From positions 1 through 54,650 of the forward strand of contig NZ_JAHCKK010000020.1 of NCBI RefSeq assembly GCF_026125825.1: 54,650 nucleotides of DNA, given 5' to 3'. Positions 20,028 through 30,000 of the stretch are shown here, one piece after another (position 1 is the stretch's first letter; the number at the start of each line of letters is the position of its first letter). A model generated the notes under the pieces. That model had not been told where the DNA came from. It saw only the letters and a list, made by a program, of their open reading frames with translations, and did not search any database. The position numbers and the translations under genes were made by a program. The stretch comes from Hydrogenophaga sp. (GTDB taxonomy: Bacteria; Pseudomonadota; Gammaproteobacteria; Burkholderiales; Burkholderiaceae_C).

Positions 20028-21134
20028 ATGCAGCGAACCGAGCTGGCCGCCTGGTTGCGGCTGCTGCTCACGCCGGGCGTGGGCCTGGACTCCGCGCGAA
20101 AACTGCTCGCGGCCTTTGGCCTGCCTGAAGCGGTCTTCGCTCAACCCGCCTCGGCCTGGCAGACGGTTGTCGGCGCCCGCGCGGCGAGGGCGCTGGAACA
20201 CCCCCCCGAAGACCTCGACGCGCAGGTGGATCGCACGCTGGCATGGCTGGCCGAAGCGCCGGACCGCCACATCCTGACCTTGGGCGATCCGCTCTATCCG
20301 CCCGACCTGCTGCAGATGGCCGATCCGCCGGTGCTGTTGTACGTGCTCGGCAGCGTGCAGGCGCTGCACCATCCCCGGCGGCTGGCCATCGTCGGCAGCC
20401 GCAACCCCACGCCCCAAGGTGAGATCAACGCCCGCCAGTTCGCCCAGGCGCTCGGTCAGGCCGGGGTCTGTGTGGTCTCGGGCCTGGCGCTGGGCGTGGA
20501 CGGGGCCGCGCACGATGGCGCGATGCTCGCTGGCGCTCCCACGGTCGCCGTGGTGGGCACCGGGCTGGACCGGGTCTATCCCAAGCGCCACCTGGCGCTG
20601 GCCCATCGCATCGGTGCGCAAGGCGCCCTCGTCAGCGAGTACCCGCTGGGCACGCCGCCGCTGGCCGCCCATTTCCCGCAGCGCAACCGCATCATCGCTG
20701 GCCTGTCGCAAGGCACGCTGGTGGTGGAGGCGGCCGTTCAGTCGGGCTCGCTGATCACGGCCCGGCTGGCCGTGGAGCAGGGGCGGGAAGTGTTCGCGAT
20801 TCCGGGCTCGATCCACGCACCTCAATCGCGGGGCTGCCATGCGCTGATCCGCCAAGGCGCCAAGCTGGTCGAGTCGGCACAGGACATCCTGGAAGACCTG
20901 CACTTCGCCGACCCGTCAGCGCCCGACGAGCGCGCCAGACCGGACCACAGCCAAGGGGCCAGCGAAGACAGCCTGCTGCGCGCCATGGGCCACGACCCGG
21001 TGAGCCTGGATGCCTTGCAGGCCCGCACCGGACTGGACACGGCCCACTTGCAGGCGCGCCTGCTCGAATTGGAACTGGCGGGCGATGTGGCCCGCCTGCC
21101 CGGCGGGCTGCTGCAGCGTCAAGGCCAGGGCTGA
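20028..21134 (+). CDS. dprA: DNA-processing protein DprA
   Basis: A 368-residue protein that loads RecA onto incoming single-stranded DNA during natural transformation. The Rossmann-like core shows AIVGSRNPTPQG, VVSGLALGVDGAAH, VVGTGLDRVYPKRH, SEYPLGTPP and PQRNRIIAGLS, all standard. A C-terminal winged helix (about residues 310-365, SLDALQARTGLDTAHLQARL) is present. The gene is complete. It converges on the DUF1631 gene, with a shared inverted repeat at the two stops. Confidence 0.95.
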   Translation: MQRTELAAWLRLLLTPGVGLDSARKLLAAFGLPEAVFAQPASAWQTVVGARAARALEHPPEDLDAQVDRTLAWLAEAPDRHILTLGDPLYPPDLLQMADPPVLLYVLGSVQALHHPRRLAIVGSRNPTPQGEINARQFAQALGQAGVCVVSGLALGVDGAAHDGAMLAGAPTVAVVGTGLDRVYPKRHLALAHRIGAQGALVSEYPLGTPPLAAHFPQRNRIIAGLSQGTLVVEAAVQSGSLITARLAVEQGREVFAIPGSIHAPQSRGCHALIRQGAKLVESAQDILEDLHFADPSAPDERARPDHSQGASEDSLLRAMGHDPVSLDALQARTGLDTAHLQARLLELELAGDVARLPGGLLQRQGQG

Positions 21135-21154
21135 GCCTGGGCGGGCCGGCTCAG
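21131..21154. terminator. Inverted repeat spanning the stops of dprA and the DUF1631 gene
   Basis: CTGAGCC (21131-21137) and GGCTCAG (21148-21154) form a perfect 7-bp stem with a 10-base loop. It overlaps both convergent stop codons. There is no T-run on either side, so it is at best a weak bidirectional terminator. Confidence 0.45.
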
Positions 21155-23535
21155 TTGAGCAGGCGCTCGGGATTCGCTTCGAGCTTGGCCATGGCGTCGC
21201 GCGTGGCGCGCACGGTGAGGGCCTCTTCCTCGCTCGGCACCAGCAGACCGGCCTGCAGGTAGGAGGCCACCCGCATCGACTGGATCAGGAAACAGCGCCC
21301 GCCGTTGGTGACGAACAGGTAGAGCTGACCGCGCTCGCTGCGCCAGGCCAGCTGCACGCTGTTGAGCTTGCCGTTGTGGTCCAGGCCGAACCACGATCCG
21401 ATCTGCAGCTCCACCGCCCACGAACGCATCGCCTCGTTGGGCTGGCTGCCCCCCTGGTTGATCACCTCGATGTTGCTGGCGTCCACGCCAGTGATCATCT
21501 CGATGCTCTCGGTGTCCAGATCGAGGTCGCCCACGCCGTTGGCCGGCAGGTAGTCTTCCAGGTTCGCCAGACGGTCGGACAGGTTGTCCAGGCTTTCCTG
21601 CGAGATGGGCTCGGTGCGCGACATGAAAGCATCGGCCAGCGTGTCGCTCACCGACTTGATGTGCTGGTCCTGCAGCGAGGTCGGGAAACCCAGCAGCCCC
21701 ATGCCATGGCGCAGTCGCTGCAGCAGACCGGGAAGCTGCTGGATCACGCGGGCGCGGTCGTTGCGGTTGGGCTTGGCGCTGGCCGCCCACAGCAGGTCGG
21801 ACGCCACCTGCTTGAGCGCGGTCGTCTCCTCATGCTTGAGGCCGTACTTCACGCTGGCCACGGCCAGCACATCGACCCACACCTTGAACAGGAAGTCGCG
21901 CACTTCGTCGCGCACAGGCATCTCGTCGAGCAGCTTGCGCAACTCGATGGTGTACTGCACCGACAGGGTTTCCTTTTGCTCCACCTGCTGCGCAACGCTC
22001 ACGAAGCGGCTGGCGCTTCCCTGCTCGCTGAGGTAGGTGGAGAGGAATTTCTGGAACTCGTCGAACACGAGCTGGAACACGCGCCGCCCGGTTTCGGGGT
22101 ATTGCTCGATCACCTGCACCACGCGCTTGATCTCGGCCTCCAGCGCGGCCGAGCCCACATTGGACTCGAAGCCCATCACGCAAGAGCCCATGCGATCAAT
22201 CAGCCGGCGCGCCGGGTGCTGCAGGGCGCTGAAGAACTCGGGTTCGGCCAGCGCAACGCGCAGCACGGGGATCTGCAGCCGTGCGAACCAGACCCGCACG
22301 CTCGGCGGAATGCGCTCTTCGGCCAGGATGCTCTGGAACATCAGCGCCACCACTTCGATGGTGGCCTTTTCGGTCGGCGTGCTCGCGGCCTGCTTGAGCT
22401 CGGCGGTGCGCTGTCGCAACGAGGAGGCGACCCGCTCCACATGCACCGCGCCCATGCCCGAGGAGCCGGACACATAGAGAGCCGCGGCCACGCTGGGTGA
22501 CGCCACCTGCTGCTGGATCGCCTGCTGCAGACGGGGCGAAGGAGGCAACAGCTGCGTGGCCTCGAAATCGCCTCCGACGCGATCGATCAGCATGCGCTTG
22601 AGGCGCCCGACCACGCCCTGCGCCCGCATGCGCGCCCGCGCCAGCGGCGACGTGCCCGTCATGAGCCGGGTTTCATCGTGCACACCCATGCCCGACGAAG
22701 GCACGCCCGAGCGACCCGCACCGAAGTTCGAGCCGGGGCCCATGCCCGAGACAGCGCCGGGCACGGAGGCGGGCATGGCCGCCGACCCGCCGTCCATCCG
22801 CTGCCCTGGGGCCATCGCGCGCGATGCCGTGGCGGCCGCTGCCGACGCATCGCGGCGGACGACCGGTGAACCTTCGCTGCGGCTGCCAGGCACTCGCCTG
22901 ACCAGGGCCTGCAGGTCGATTTCCTTCATCACCCCGCTGGCCACCAGAAACTCGTTCGCGGCCTTGTAGGCCTCATACAGCTTGGCGGCCATGACGGGCG
23001 CCAGCGCGTCCTGCACCAGCACCCAGGCCTCCCGCGTCATGTGCGCGTCGAGCCACTGGTCCACCAGAATGCGGGCCGTGACATCGGGCAACAGCACGTC
23101 GCCCCGCGGCAGCTCCATCCGGCCTTCCAGATGCTGGACCCGCAGGCGCAGTTCGTTGAGTTCGGTGGACGACTTGTCGAGCACCTGCATCGCCAGGCGC
23201 GAGGCCAGGATCTGGTCGTCGATCGCGCCTTCGGCCACCAGTTCCAGCTGGCCCGACACGCTGGTGGGGCTGCCAGAGTTGGAGAAGCGCGGCAGCAGCG
23301 AACGCTGCAGTGCTTTGCGGCTCTGATTGAGCCAGGTGGTCTGGTTTTTCTGGAAGGCGGTCCAGGCGTCACGGCGGGCCTGCATGTCGCGCGCGGACCC
23401 GGCCTGATCGAGGATCGAGGTCAGCCGCGTGTCACAGACCTTGACCCATTCGGGAAGCGCCCGTCCCACATGAACCACGAAGAGTTCACGTGCCTGTTTG
23501 GCCAGGGATGAAACGTGCTGATCGGGCGGCGACAC
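21151..23535 (-). CDS. DUF1631-family protein
   Basis: A 794-residue soluble protein of a family found mainly in beta- and gammaproteobacteria and sometimes mislabelled thymidine phosphorylase. No enzyme motif is visible. The first 220 residues are helical. Residues 230-300 are a low-complexity linker rich in Gly, Ser and Met. The middle is helical (SVRVWFARLQIPVLRVALAE block) and the C-terminus (AVELQIGSWFGL ... GGRCFLIQSMRVASYLQAGLL) is the most conserved-looking part, with a fold reminiscent of PilZ-type domains. The start is a GTG at 23535. It stands alone between dprA (convergent) and secF (same strand). Confidence 0.8.
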   Translation of the reverse strand: MSPPDQHVSSLAKQARELFVVHVGRALPEWVKVCDTRLTSILDQAGSARDMQARRDAWTAFQKNQTTWLNQSRKALQRSLLPRFSNSGSPTSVSGQLELVAEGAIDDQILASRLAMQVLDKSSTELNELRLRVQHLEGRMELPRGDVLLPDVTARILVDQWLDAHMTREAWVLVQDALAPVMAAKLYEAYKAANEFLVASGVMKEIDLQALVRRVPGSRSEGSPVVRRDASAAAATASRAMAPGQRMDGGSAAMPASVPGAVSGMGPGSNFGAGRSGVPSSGMGVHDETRLMTGTSPLARARMRAQGVVGRLKRMLIDRVGGDFEATQLLPPSPRLQQAIQQQVASPSVAAALYVSGSSGMGAVHVERVASSLRQRTAELKQAASTPTEKATIEVVALMFQSILAEERIPPSVRVWFARLQIPVLRVALAEPEFFSALQHPARRLIDRMGSCVMGFESNVGSAALEAEIKRVVQVIEQYPETGRRVFQLVFDEFQKFLSTYLSEQGSASRFVSVAQQVEQKETLSVQYTIELRKLLDEMPVRDEVRDFLFKVWVDVLAVASVKYGLKHEETTALKQVASDLLWAASAKPNRNDRARVIQQLPGLLQRLRHGMGLLGFPTSLQDQHIKSVSDTLADAFMSRTEPISQESLDNLSDRLANLEDYLPANGVGDLDLDTESIEMITGVDASNIEVINQGGSQPNEAMRSWAVELQIGSWFGLDHNGKLNSVQLAWRSERGQLYLFVTNGGRCFLIQSMRVASYLQAGLLVPSEEEALTVRATRDAMAKLEANPERLLN

Positions 23536-23595
23536 AATGTGTGCAGTATGACACGAATGGATTCATCCACAGGCGTCAGGCGCGCGAAGCACGCT

Positions 23596-23624
23596 GTATA
23601 GGCTGCGCGCTTTCGCGCTTATAC
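23596..23624. repeat. Near-palindrome at the secF stop
   Basis: Outer arms GTATA (23596-23600) and TATAC (23620-23624) enclose an inner stem GCGCG-CTTT-CGCGC. It overlaps the secF stop codon and precedes the DUF1631 gene on the minus strand. It could be a factor-independent pause or a weak terminator; no T-run follows. Confidence 0.4.
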
Positions 23625-24572
23625 GACAGCGCCGGCGTTCGGGTCGTCCGGATCGCCTTCGGTCTTGCTGCTGGTCTTGACCAGGTCCTCGCGCTTGATG
23701 CCCAGCCACATCGCCATCGCGGCACCGACGAACACCGACGAGTAGATGCCGAAGCAGATCCCGATGGTCAGGGCCAAGGCGAAATAGAACAGGGTGGGTC
23801 CGCCGAACACCAGCATGGACAACACCATGGCCTGCGTGGAGCCGTGGGTGATGATCGTGCGGCTGATGGTGGAGGTGATCGCGTGGTCGATCACCTGCTG
23901 CGTGTTCATCTTGCGCTGGCGCCGGAAGGTTTCGCGGATGCGGTCGAAGATCACGACCGACTCGTTGACCGAATAGCCCAGCACCGCCAGCACCGCCGCG
24001 AGCACCGCCAGCGAGAACTCCCACTGGAAGAAGGCGAAGAAGCCCAGGATGATGACCACGTCGTGCAAGTTGGCCACGATGGCCGACACCGCGTACTTCC
24101 ACTCGAAGCGCAACGCGAGATAAATCATGATCCCCACGATGACCAGTCCCAGCGCCAGCAGGCCGTTGGTCACCAGCTCCTGGCCCACCTGCGGGCCGAC
24201 GAACTCGGTGCGGCGCAGCTCGACAGCCGGGTTCTGGGCCTTGAGGGCCGCGAGCACGGTCTCGCTTTGCTGGCCGGACGTCTGGCCCGCCTGCACCGGC
24301 AGGCGCAGCAGCACGTCGCGCGAAGTGCCGAAGTTCTGCACCGGCACATCGGCGTAGCCCAGCGATTCGATGACCTTGCGCACCGAGGTGAGGTCGGCCG
24401 GCTGTTCGTAGGCCACCTCCATCACGGTGCCGCCGGTGAACTCGACCGACAGGTGCAAACCCCGCGTGGTCAGGAAGAAGACGGCGGCGATGAAGGTGAT
24501 GAAGGAGATCGCGTTGAGCAACAACGCGTTCTTCATGAACGGGATGTCGCGGCGGATGCGGAAGAATTCCAT
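23619..24572 (-). CDS. secF: Protein translocase subunit SecF
   Basis: A 317-residue inner-membrane protein with six predicted helices and a large first periplasmic domain. It uses the proton gradient with SecD to pull proteins through SecYEG. Family blocks: EFTGGTVMEVAY near residue 49, the GYSVNESVVIFDRIRE motif near residue 200 and THGSTQAMVLSMLVFGGP. The length is normal. It is separated by 15 bases from secD on the same strand, in the yajC-secD-secF order typical of proteobacteria. Confidence 0.97.
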   Translation of the reverse strand: MEFFRIRRDIPFMKNALLLNAISFITFIAAVFFLTTRGLHLSVEFTGGTVMEVAYEQPADLTSVRKVIESLGYADVPVQNFGTSRDVLLRLPVQAGQTSGQQSETVLAALKAQNPAVELRRTEFVGPQVGQELVTNGLLALGLVIVGIMIYLALRFEWKYAVSAIVANLHDVVIILGFFAFFQWEFSLAVLAAVLAVLGYSVNESVVIFDRIRETFRRQRKMNTQQVIDHAITSTISRTIITHGSTQAMVLSMLVFGGPTLFYFALALTIGICFGIYSSVFVGAAMAMWLGIKREDLVKTSSKTEGDPDDPNAGAVV

Positions 24573-24587
24573 GGCGTGGGGTCCTGA

Positions 24588-26462
24588 TCAGTCGGCCTTG
24601 GCCGTGGCGTTCGAGGCATCGGGACGCCAGACGGTCCCGATGGAAACGGACTTGAGCTTCTTCTGACGGCCGTACCAGAGGTTGACCACGCCGCGCGAGA
24701 AGAACACCGACGAGAACATGCTGGTGAGAATGCCCAGGCAGTGCACGACGGCAAAGCCGCGAACCGGCCCGGAACCGAAGATCAGCAGCGCGATGCCGGC
24801 AATCAGCGAGGTGACGTTGGAGTCCAGAATGGTGGACCAAGCGTGGTCGTAGCCAGCGTTGATGGCCATCTGCGGCGAAGCGCCTCGACGCAGTTCTTCC
24901 CGCACGCGCTCGTTGATCAGCACGTTGGAGTCGATGGCCATGCCCAGTGCCAGTGCCATGGCGGCGATGCCGGGCAGGGTCAGGGTGGCCTGCAGCATCG
25001 ACAGCAGCGACACCAGCAGCAGCACGTTGAAGCCGAGCGCGATGCTGGAGAACACGCCGAACATGGCGTAGTAGATGCACATGAAAGCCACGATCGCGAT
25101 GAAGCCCCACAGCACGCTGTGGAAGCCCTTCGTGATGTTCTCGGCCCCCAGACTCGGGCCGATGGTGCGCTCTTCGATGATTTCCATCGGCGCGGCCAGC
25201 GATCCGGCGCGCAGCAGCAGCGCGGTGTCGTTGGCTTCCACGGTGGTCATGGCGCCCGAGATCTGGACCCGGCCGCCCCCGATCTCGCCCCGGATCACCG
25301 GTGCGGTGACCACCTCGCCCCGGCCCTTTTCGAACAGGATGATGGCCATGCGCTTGCCCACGTTCTCGCGCGTGACGTCGCGGAACACGCGCGCGCCCTT
25401 GGCGTCCAGCGTGAGGTGCACGGCCGCCTCCTGGGTCTGGCTGTCGAAGCCGGCCTGGGCGTCGGTGAGGTTTTCGCCGGTGAGCAGCACTTCGCGCTTG
25501 ACGACCACGGACTGGCCACCGCGCTCGGGATAACGCTCGGCGCCGAAGGGCACCGGGCCGGTGCCGCGCGCGGCCGCCTGGGCCTCCATGCTCTCGTCGA
25601 CCATGCGCACTTCCAGGGTGGCGGTGCGACCCAGGATGTCCTTGGCCTTGGCCGTGTCCTGCACACCGGGCAGCTGGACGACGATGCGGTCGGCGCCCTG
25701 CTGCTGGATCACCGGCTCGGCCACGCCGAGTTCGTTGATCCGGTTGTGCAGGGTGGTGATGTTCTGCTTGAGCGCCTGTTCCTGCACGCGCCGCGCGGCC
25801 TCGGGGCTGATGGTGCCCACCAGCCGGAAATCGGCCGTCTCGGCGACCTGAAGGTCGGCGAACTGGGTGCGGATCAGGTCGCGTGCAGCGCCCAGGGTCT
25901 GGGCGTCACCGGCGCGCAGCTCGATGGTCTGGCCGCTGCGGTTGATGCCGCCGTGCCGCAGGCCTTTTTCGCGCAGCAGCGTGCGCAAGTCGGTGGCAAG
26001 CACGTCGGCGCGCCGCTGCAGGGCCGCCTGCATGTCGACCTGCAACATGAAGTGCACGCCGCCGCGCAGGTCCAGGCCGAGGTACATGGGCGATGCGCCC
26101 AGCGAGGCGAGCCAGCCGGGCGTGCGGGGCAGCAGGTTGAGGGCCACCACGTAACCGGCATCGGCCGCATCGGGGTTGAACGCCTTCTCCAGCGCGTCGC
26201 GCGCCTTGAGCTGGTCGTCGGTGCTGTCGAATCGGGCCTTGACCGAGTTGGCGTCGAGCTGGATGCGTGTGCTGCGGACGTTCTGCGCCGCCAGCGCCTG
26301 CTCCACCCGCGTGACCGTGGCAGCGTCGATGCGCACCGTGGACCGGGCCGCCGAGACCTGCACGGCGGGCGACTCCCCAAACAGGTTGGGCAGCGCATAG
26401 AGCGCACTGACGAGCAGGGCGACCAGGATGATCGCGTACTTCCACAGCGGATAACGGTTCAT
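24588..26462 (-). CDS. secD: Protein translocase subunit SecD
   Basis: A 624-residue inner-membrane partner of SecF. Helix 1 at the N-terminus (YPLWKYAIILVALLVSALYALPNLFG) is followed by the long periplasmic P1 domain starting LGLDLRGGVHFMLQVD. Five further helices carry AMALALGMAIDSNVLINERVRE, the family motif with the functionally important Asp. Length matches the family. It has yajC upstream and secF downstream. Confidence 0.97.
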   Translation of the reverse strand: MNRYPLWKYAIILVALLVSALYALPNLFGESPAVQVSAARSTVRIDAATVTRVEQALAAQNVRSTRIQLDANSVKARFDSTDDQLKARDALEKAFNPDAADAGYVVALNLLPRTPGWLASLGASPMYLGLDLRGGVHFMLQVDMQAALQRRADVLATDLRTLLREKGLRHGGINRSGQTIELRAGDAQTLGAARDLIRTQFADLQVAETADFRLVGTISPEAARRVQEQALKQNITTLHNRINELGVAEPVIQQQGADRIVVQLPGVQDTAKAKDILGRTATLEVRMVDESMEAQAAARGTGPVPFGAERYPERGGQSVVVKREVLLTGENLTDAQAGFDSQTQEAAVHLTLDAKGARVFRDVTRENVGKRMAIILFEKGRGEVVTAPVIRGEIGGGRVQISGAMTTVEANDTALLLRAGSLAAPMEIIEERTIGPSLGAENITKGFHSVLWGFIAIVAFMCIYYAMFGVFSSIALGFNVLLLVSLLSMLQATLTLPGIAAMALALGMAIDSNVLINERVREELRRGASPQMAINAGYDHAWSTILDSNVTSLIAGIALLIFGSGPVRGFAVVHCLGILTSMFSSVFFSRGVVNLWYGRQKKLKSVSIGTVWRPDASNATAKAD

Positions 26463-26554
26463 GGTGAAGCCGGGCCTGAGGCCTGGAGTTGTTCAGCGAA
26501 GGCGAAAGCGCAATTGAAGGGCCCGGGCCGGCACGGCGGCGCGGGCCGGCTTGC

Positions 26555-26881
26555 TCAGACGCTCTTGATCGTGCCCTTGGGCAGCACCTGCACGACGGCG
26601 GTGCGTTGCATCTGGACTTCCATGCCGTCGGCAAGTTCCACACCCACATAGATCTCGCCGATCTTGGACACCTTGCCCAGGAAACCACCGGCGGTGACGA
26701 CCTCATCGCCCTTGGCCAGGGCGGAGACCATGGCCTTGTGCTCCTTCTGGCGCTTCATCTGGGGGCGAATCATCACGAAATACAGCACCACGAACATCAA
26801 CACCAGGGGCAGCATGCCCAGCAGGGTGGATTGGGTGTCGCCAGCGGCAGCGGCTTGGGCGTAAGCGGAGGAAATGAACAC
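26555..26881 (-). CDS. yajC: Preprotein translocase accessory subunit YajC
   Basis: A 108-residue single-helix protein: MFISSAYAQ start, membrane helix at about 22-40 (LPLVLMFVVLYFVMIRPQMKR) and a cytoplasmic domain with AKGDEVVTAGG and GKV. It associates with SecDF and AcrB in other bacteria. It starts at a GTG (26881) with a GGAG site upstream. First gene of yajC-secD-secF, with a 92-base gap to secD. The usual upstream neighbours tgt and queA are absent here; the next gene is the indolepyruvate oxidoreductase. Confidence 0.95.
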   Translation of the reverse strand: MFISSAYAQAAAAGDTQSTLLGMLPLVLMFVVLYFVMIRPQMKRQKEHKAMVSALAKGDEVVTAGGFLGKVSKIGEIYVGVELADGMEVQMQRTAVVQVLPKGTIKSV

Positions 26882-27002
26882 GGGAGGTCTCCAACAGGTT
26901 CGGGATCAGGACAACGCCAAAGGCCCGGGGCCGCCTGGAGGAGGCGGCCCCGGGGCACTCGGGACTCAACCGGCGATTGTATGCCGGGGGGGGTTGCGCC
27001 GA

Positions 27003-30000
27003 TCAGGCGGCGCGGGCGAGGTGGGCCGCCGCTTCGGGCTGCCGCCACTGCTGGAGCAGGGCCTCCCGGCGGCTGCGCGCGGCGGCGAGATGGCGCTCCT
27101 TCACGTGCCCAAAGCCCTTGATCTGCTCGGGTAGGCGGGCGATCTCCAGCGCCAGACCGTGGTTGGTGGCGCTCAGGCCCGCCAGCAGGGCCTCGACATC
27201 GGCGCGGTATTGCCCGATCAGGGCCCGCTCCGTGCGGCGCTCCTCGGTCCGGCCGAAGATGTCCAGCGGGGTGCCGCGCAGACCCTTGAAGCGCGCCAGC
27301 AGCTTGAACACCTTGAACATGTACGGGCCGAACGGCTGCTTGACCAGCTCGCCCCGTTCGTTCTTGCGGGCGATCAACGGCGGGGCCAGGTGCACCTTGA
27401 GCGTGAAGTCGCCTTCAAACTGGCTCGCCAGGCGGGCGTGGAAAGCCGGGTCGCTGTGCAGGCGCGCGACCTCGTACTCGTCCTTGTAGGCCATGAGCTT
27501 GAACAGGTTGCGCACCACGGCCTCGGTCAGCGCGGTCTTGCCCAGCGCGGCTTCCGACGCGCGCACGCGCTCGACGAACTGGCGGTACTGCTCGGCGTAG
27601 CCGGCGTTCTGGTAGCTGGTGAGGAACTCCACGCGGCGGGCGATCAGGTCGTCCAGCGAGTCGCGCTTCTTGAACTGGATCACCTGCTCGCCCGCGCCGG
27701 CCTTCTGCCACAGCGCGGCCACCGCCTTCGGATCGTGCGCGGCGCGGCGGCCCCATTCAAAGGCCGCCTTGTTCTTGTCGATCTGCACCGCGTTGAGTTC
27801 GATCGCGCGCAGCAGCGAGGCCAGCTCCAGCGGCAGCCAGCCCTTTTGCCAGGCGTAGCCCAGCATCATGGGGTTGGTGTAGAGGCTGTCGCCCATGAGG
27901 CGGGTGGCCGCCGTCTCGGCGTCGAACGTGCCGACCGCATCGGCCCCCAGGCTGTTCACCAGCGCGTCCACGCAGGCCTGGGCCGGGTTCTGCCAGTCGG
28001 GGTTCTTGACAAAGGCCGCGGTGGGCGTGGCGTTCACGTTGAGCGCCACGTGGGTGCGGCCGGCGCGCAGGCGGGCCCAGGTTTCCTTGTGGGCGCTGAC
28101 GATCGGGTCGCAACCCAGGATCAGGTCGGCCGACGCGGCCGACACCCGCGTGGTGCGGATGTCGTCCTGCCGCGCGCCGATGAGCACGTGGCTCCAGGTG
28201 GCTCCGCCCTTTTGCGCCAGGCCGGCCGCGTCCTGCGTGACGATGCCCTTGCCCTCCAGGTGCGCGGCGACGCCCAGCAGTTGCCCGATGGTGATGACAC
28301 CGGTGCCCCCCACGCCGGCGACGATGATGCCCCAGGCCTCCGCATCCAGGGTGGGCAGCGCGGGCAACGGCAGCGCACCACCGGTCCATTCGAGCTGGGC
28401 CCCGCCCTTCTCCTTCTTGCGCAGCTGGCCGCCTTCGACGGTCACGAAGCTCGGGCAGAAGCCCTTGACGCAGGAGTAGTCCTTGTTGCAGGTGCTCTGG
28501 TTGATGGCGCGCTTGCGACCGAACTCGGTCTCCAGCGGCTCGACCGACAGGCAGTTGGACTGCACGCCGCAATCGCCGCAGCCTTCGCACACCAGCTCGT
28601 TGATGACCACGCGCTTGGCCGGATCGACCATGGTGCCGCGCTTGCGGCGCCGACGCTTCTCGGTTGCGCAGGTCTGGTCGTAGATGATGACCGTGGTGCC
28701 CTTGATGTCGCGGAATTCGCGCTGCACGGCGTCCAGCGTGTCGCGGTGCTGGATGGCGATGCCTTCGGGCAGGCCCTTGATGCTGTCGTACTTCTCGGGT
28801 TCGTCGGTGACGATGGTGATCTTCACCGCCCCTTCAGCGCGCATGCTCTGCGCGATCTGGACCACGCTGTGGCCTTCGGGACGCTCGCCCACCTGCTGGC
28901 CGCCGGTCATGGCCACGGCGTCGTTGTAGAGGATCTTGTAGGTGATGTTCACACCGGCCGCGATGCTCTGGCGCACCGCCAGCAGGCCGCTGTGGAAGTA
29001 GGTGCCGTCGCCCAGGTTGGCAAACATGTGCTGATCGTGGCTGAACGGCTGCTGGCCGACCCAGGGCACGCCTTCGCCGCCCATCTGGGTGAAGCCCACG
29101 GTGGCGCGGTCCATCCAGATCGTCATGAAGTGGCAACCGATGCCGGCCATGGCGCGCGAGCCCTCGGGCACGCGCGTGCTGGTGTTGTGCGGGCAGCCCG
29201 AGCAGAACCAGGGCTGGCGCTCCGCGCCCGCCACGCCCTGGGTGAGCAGGGTCTGCATCGACTGCTCCTGCGCCGTCAGGATCGCGAGCTGGGCATCGAT
29301 GCGAGCCATCACGTCCTGCGGGACGCCGCCGATCTTCTTCAGGCGCCTGGCGACGGCCCGCGCAATGATGGCCGGCGACAGGTCGGCGTTGGCGCGCAAC
29401 AGGGTGCGTGCGCTGGGGTTGGGCATGCTCCATTCGCCGCCACTGAAATCGCCCTCGACCTCGTCGAACTTGCCCAGCACGTTCGGCCGCACGTCGGGGC
29501 GCCAGTTGTAGAGCTCTTCCTTGAGCTGGTACTCGATGACCTGGCGCTTCTCTTCCACCACCAGGATCTCGCGCAGGCCGGTGGCGAACTCGCGCGTGGT
29601 CTGCGCCTCCAGGGGCCAGACCACCGACACCTTGTGAAGGCGCAGGCCGATGCGGCGGCAGGTCTCGTCGTCCAGCCCGAGGTCCAGCAGCGCCTGGCGC
29701 GTGTCGTTGTAGGCCTTGCCACTGGCGATCAGGCCAAAGCGGTCGTTCGGCCCGGCAATCACGTTGTGGTTGAGCCGGTTGGCGCGCACATAGGCCAGTG
29801 CGGCATACCACTTGTAGTCGAACAGGCGGGCTTCCTGGTCGAGCGCGTGGTCAGGCCAGCGGATGTGCAATCCACCGGGCGGCATCTCGAATTCGGGGAT
29901 CACGATGTTCACGCGGCCCGGATCGATTTCGGCCGTGGCGCTGGATTCGACGATCTCCTGGATCGTCTTCATGCCCGCCCAAACGCCGCTGAAGCGGCTC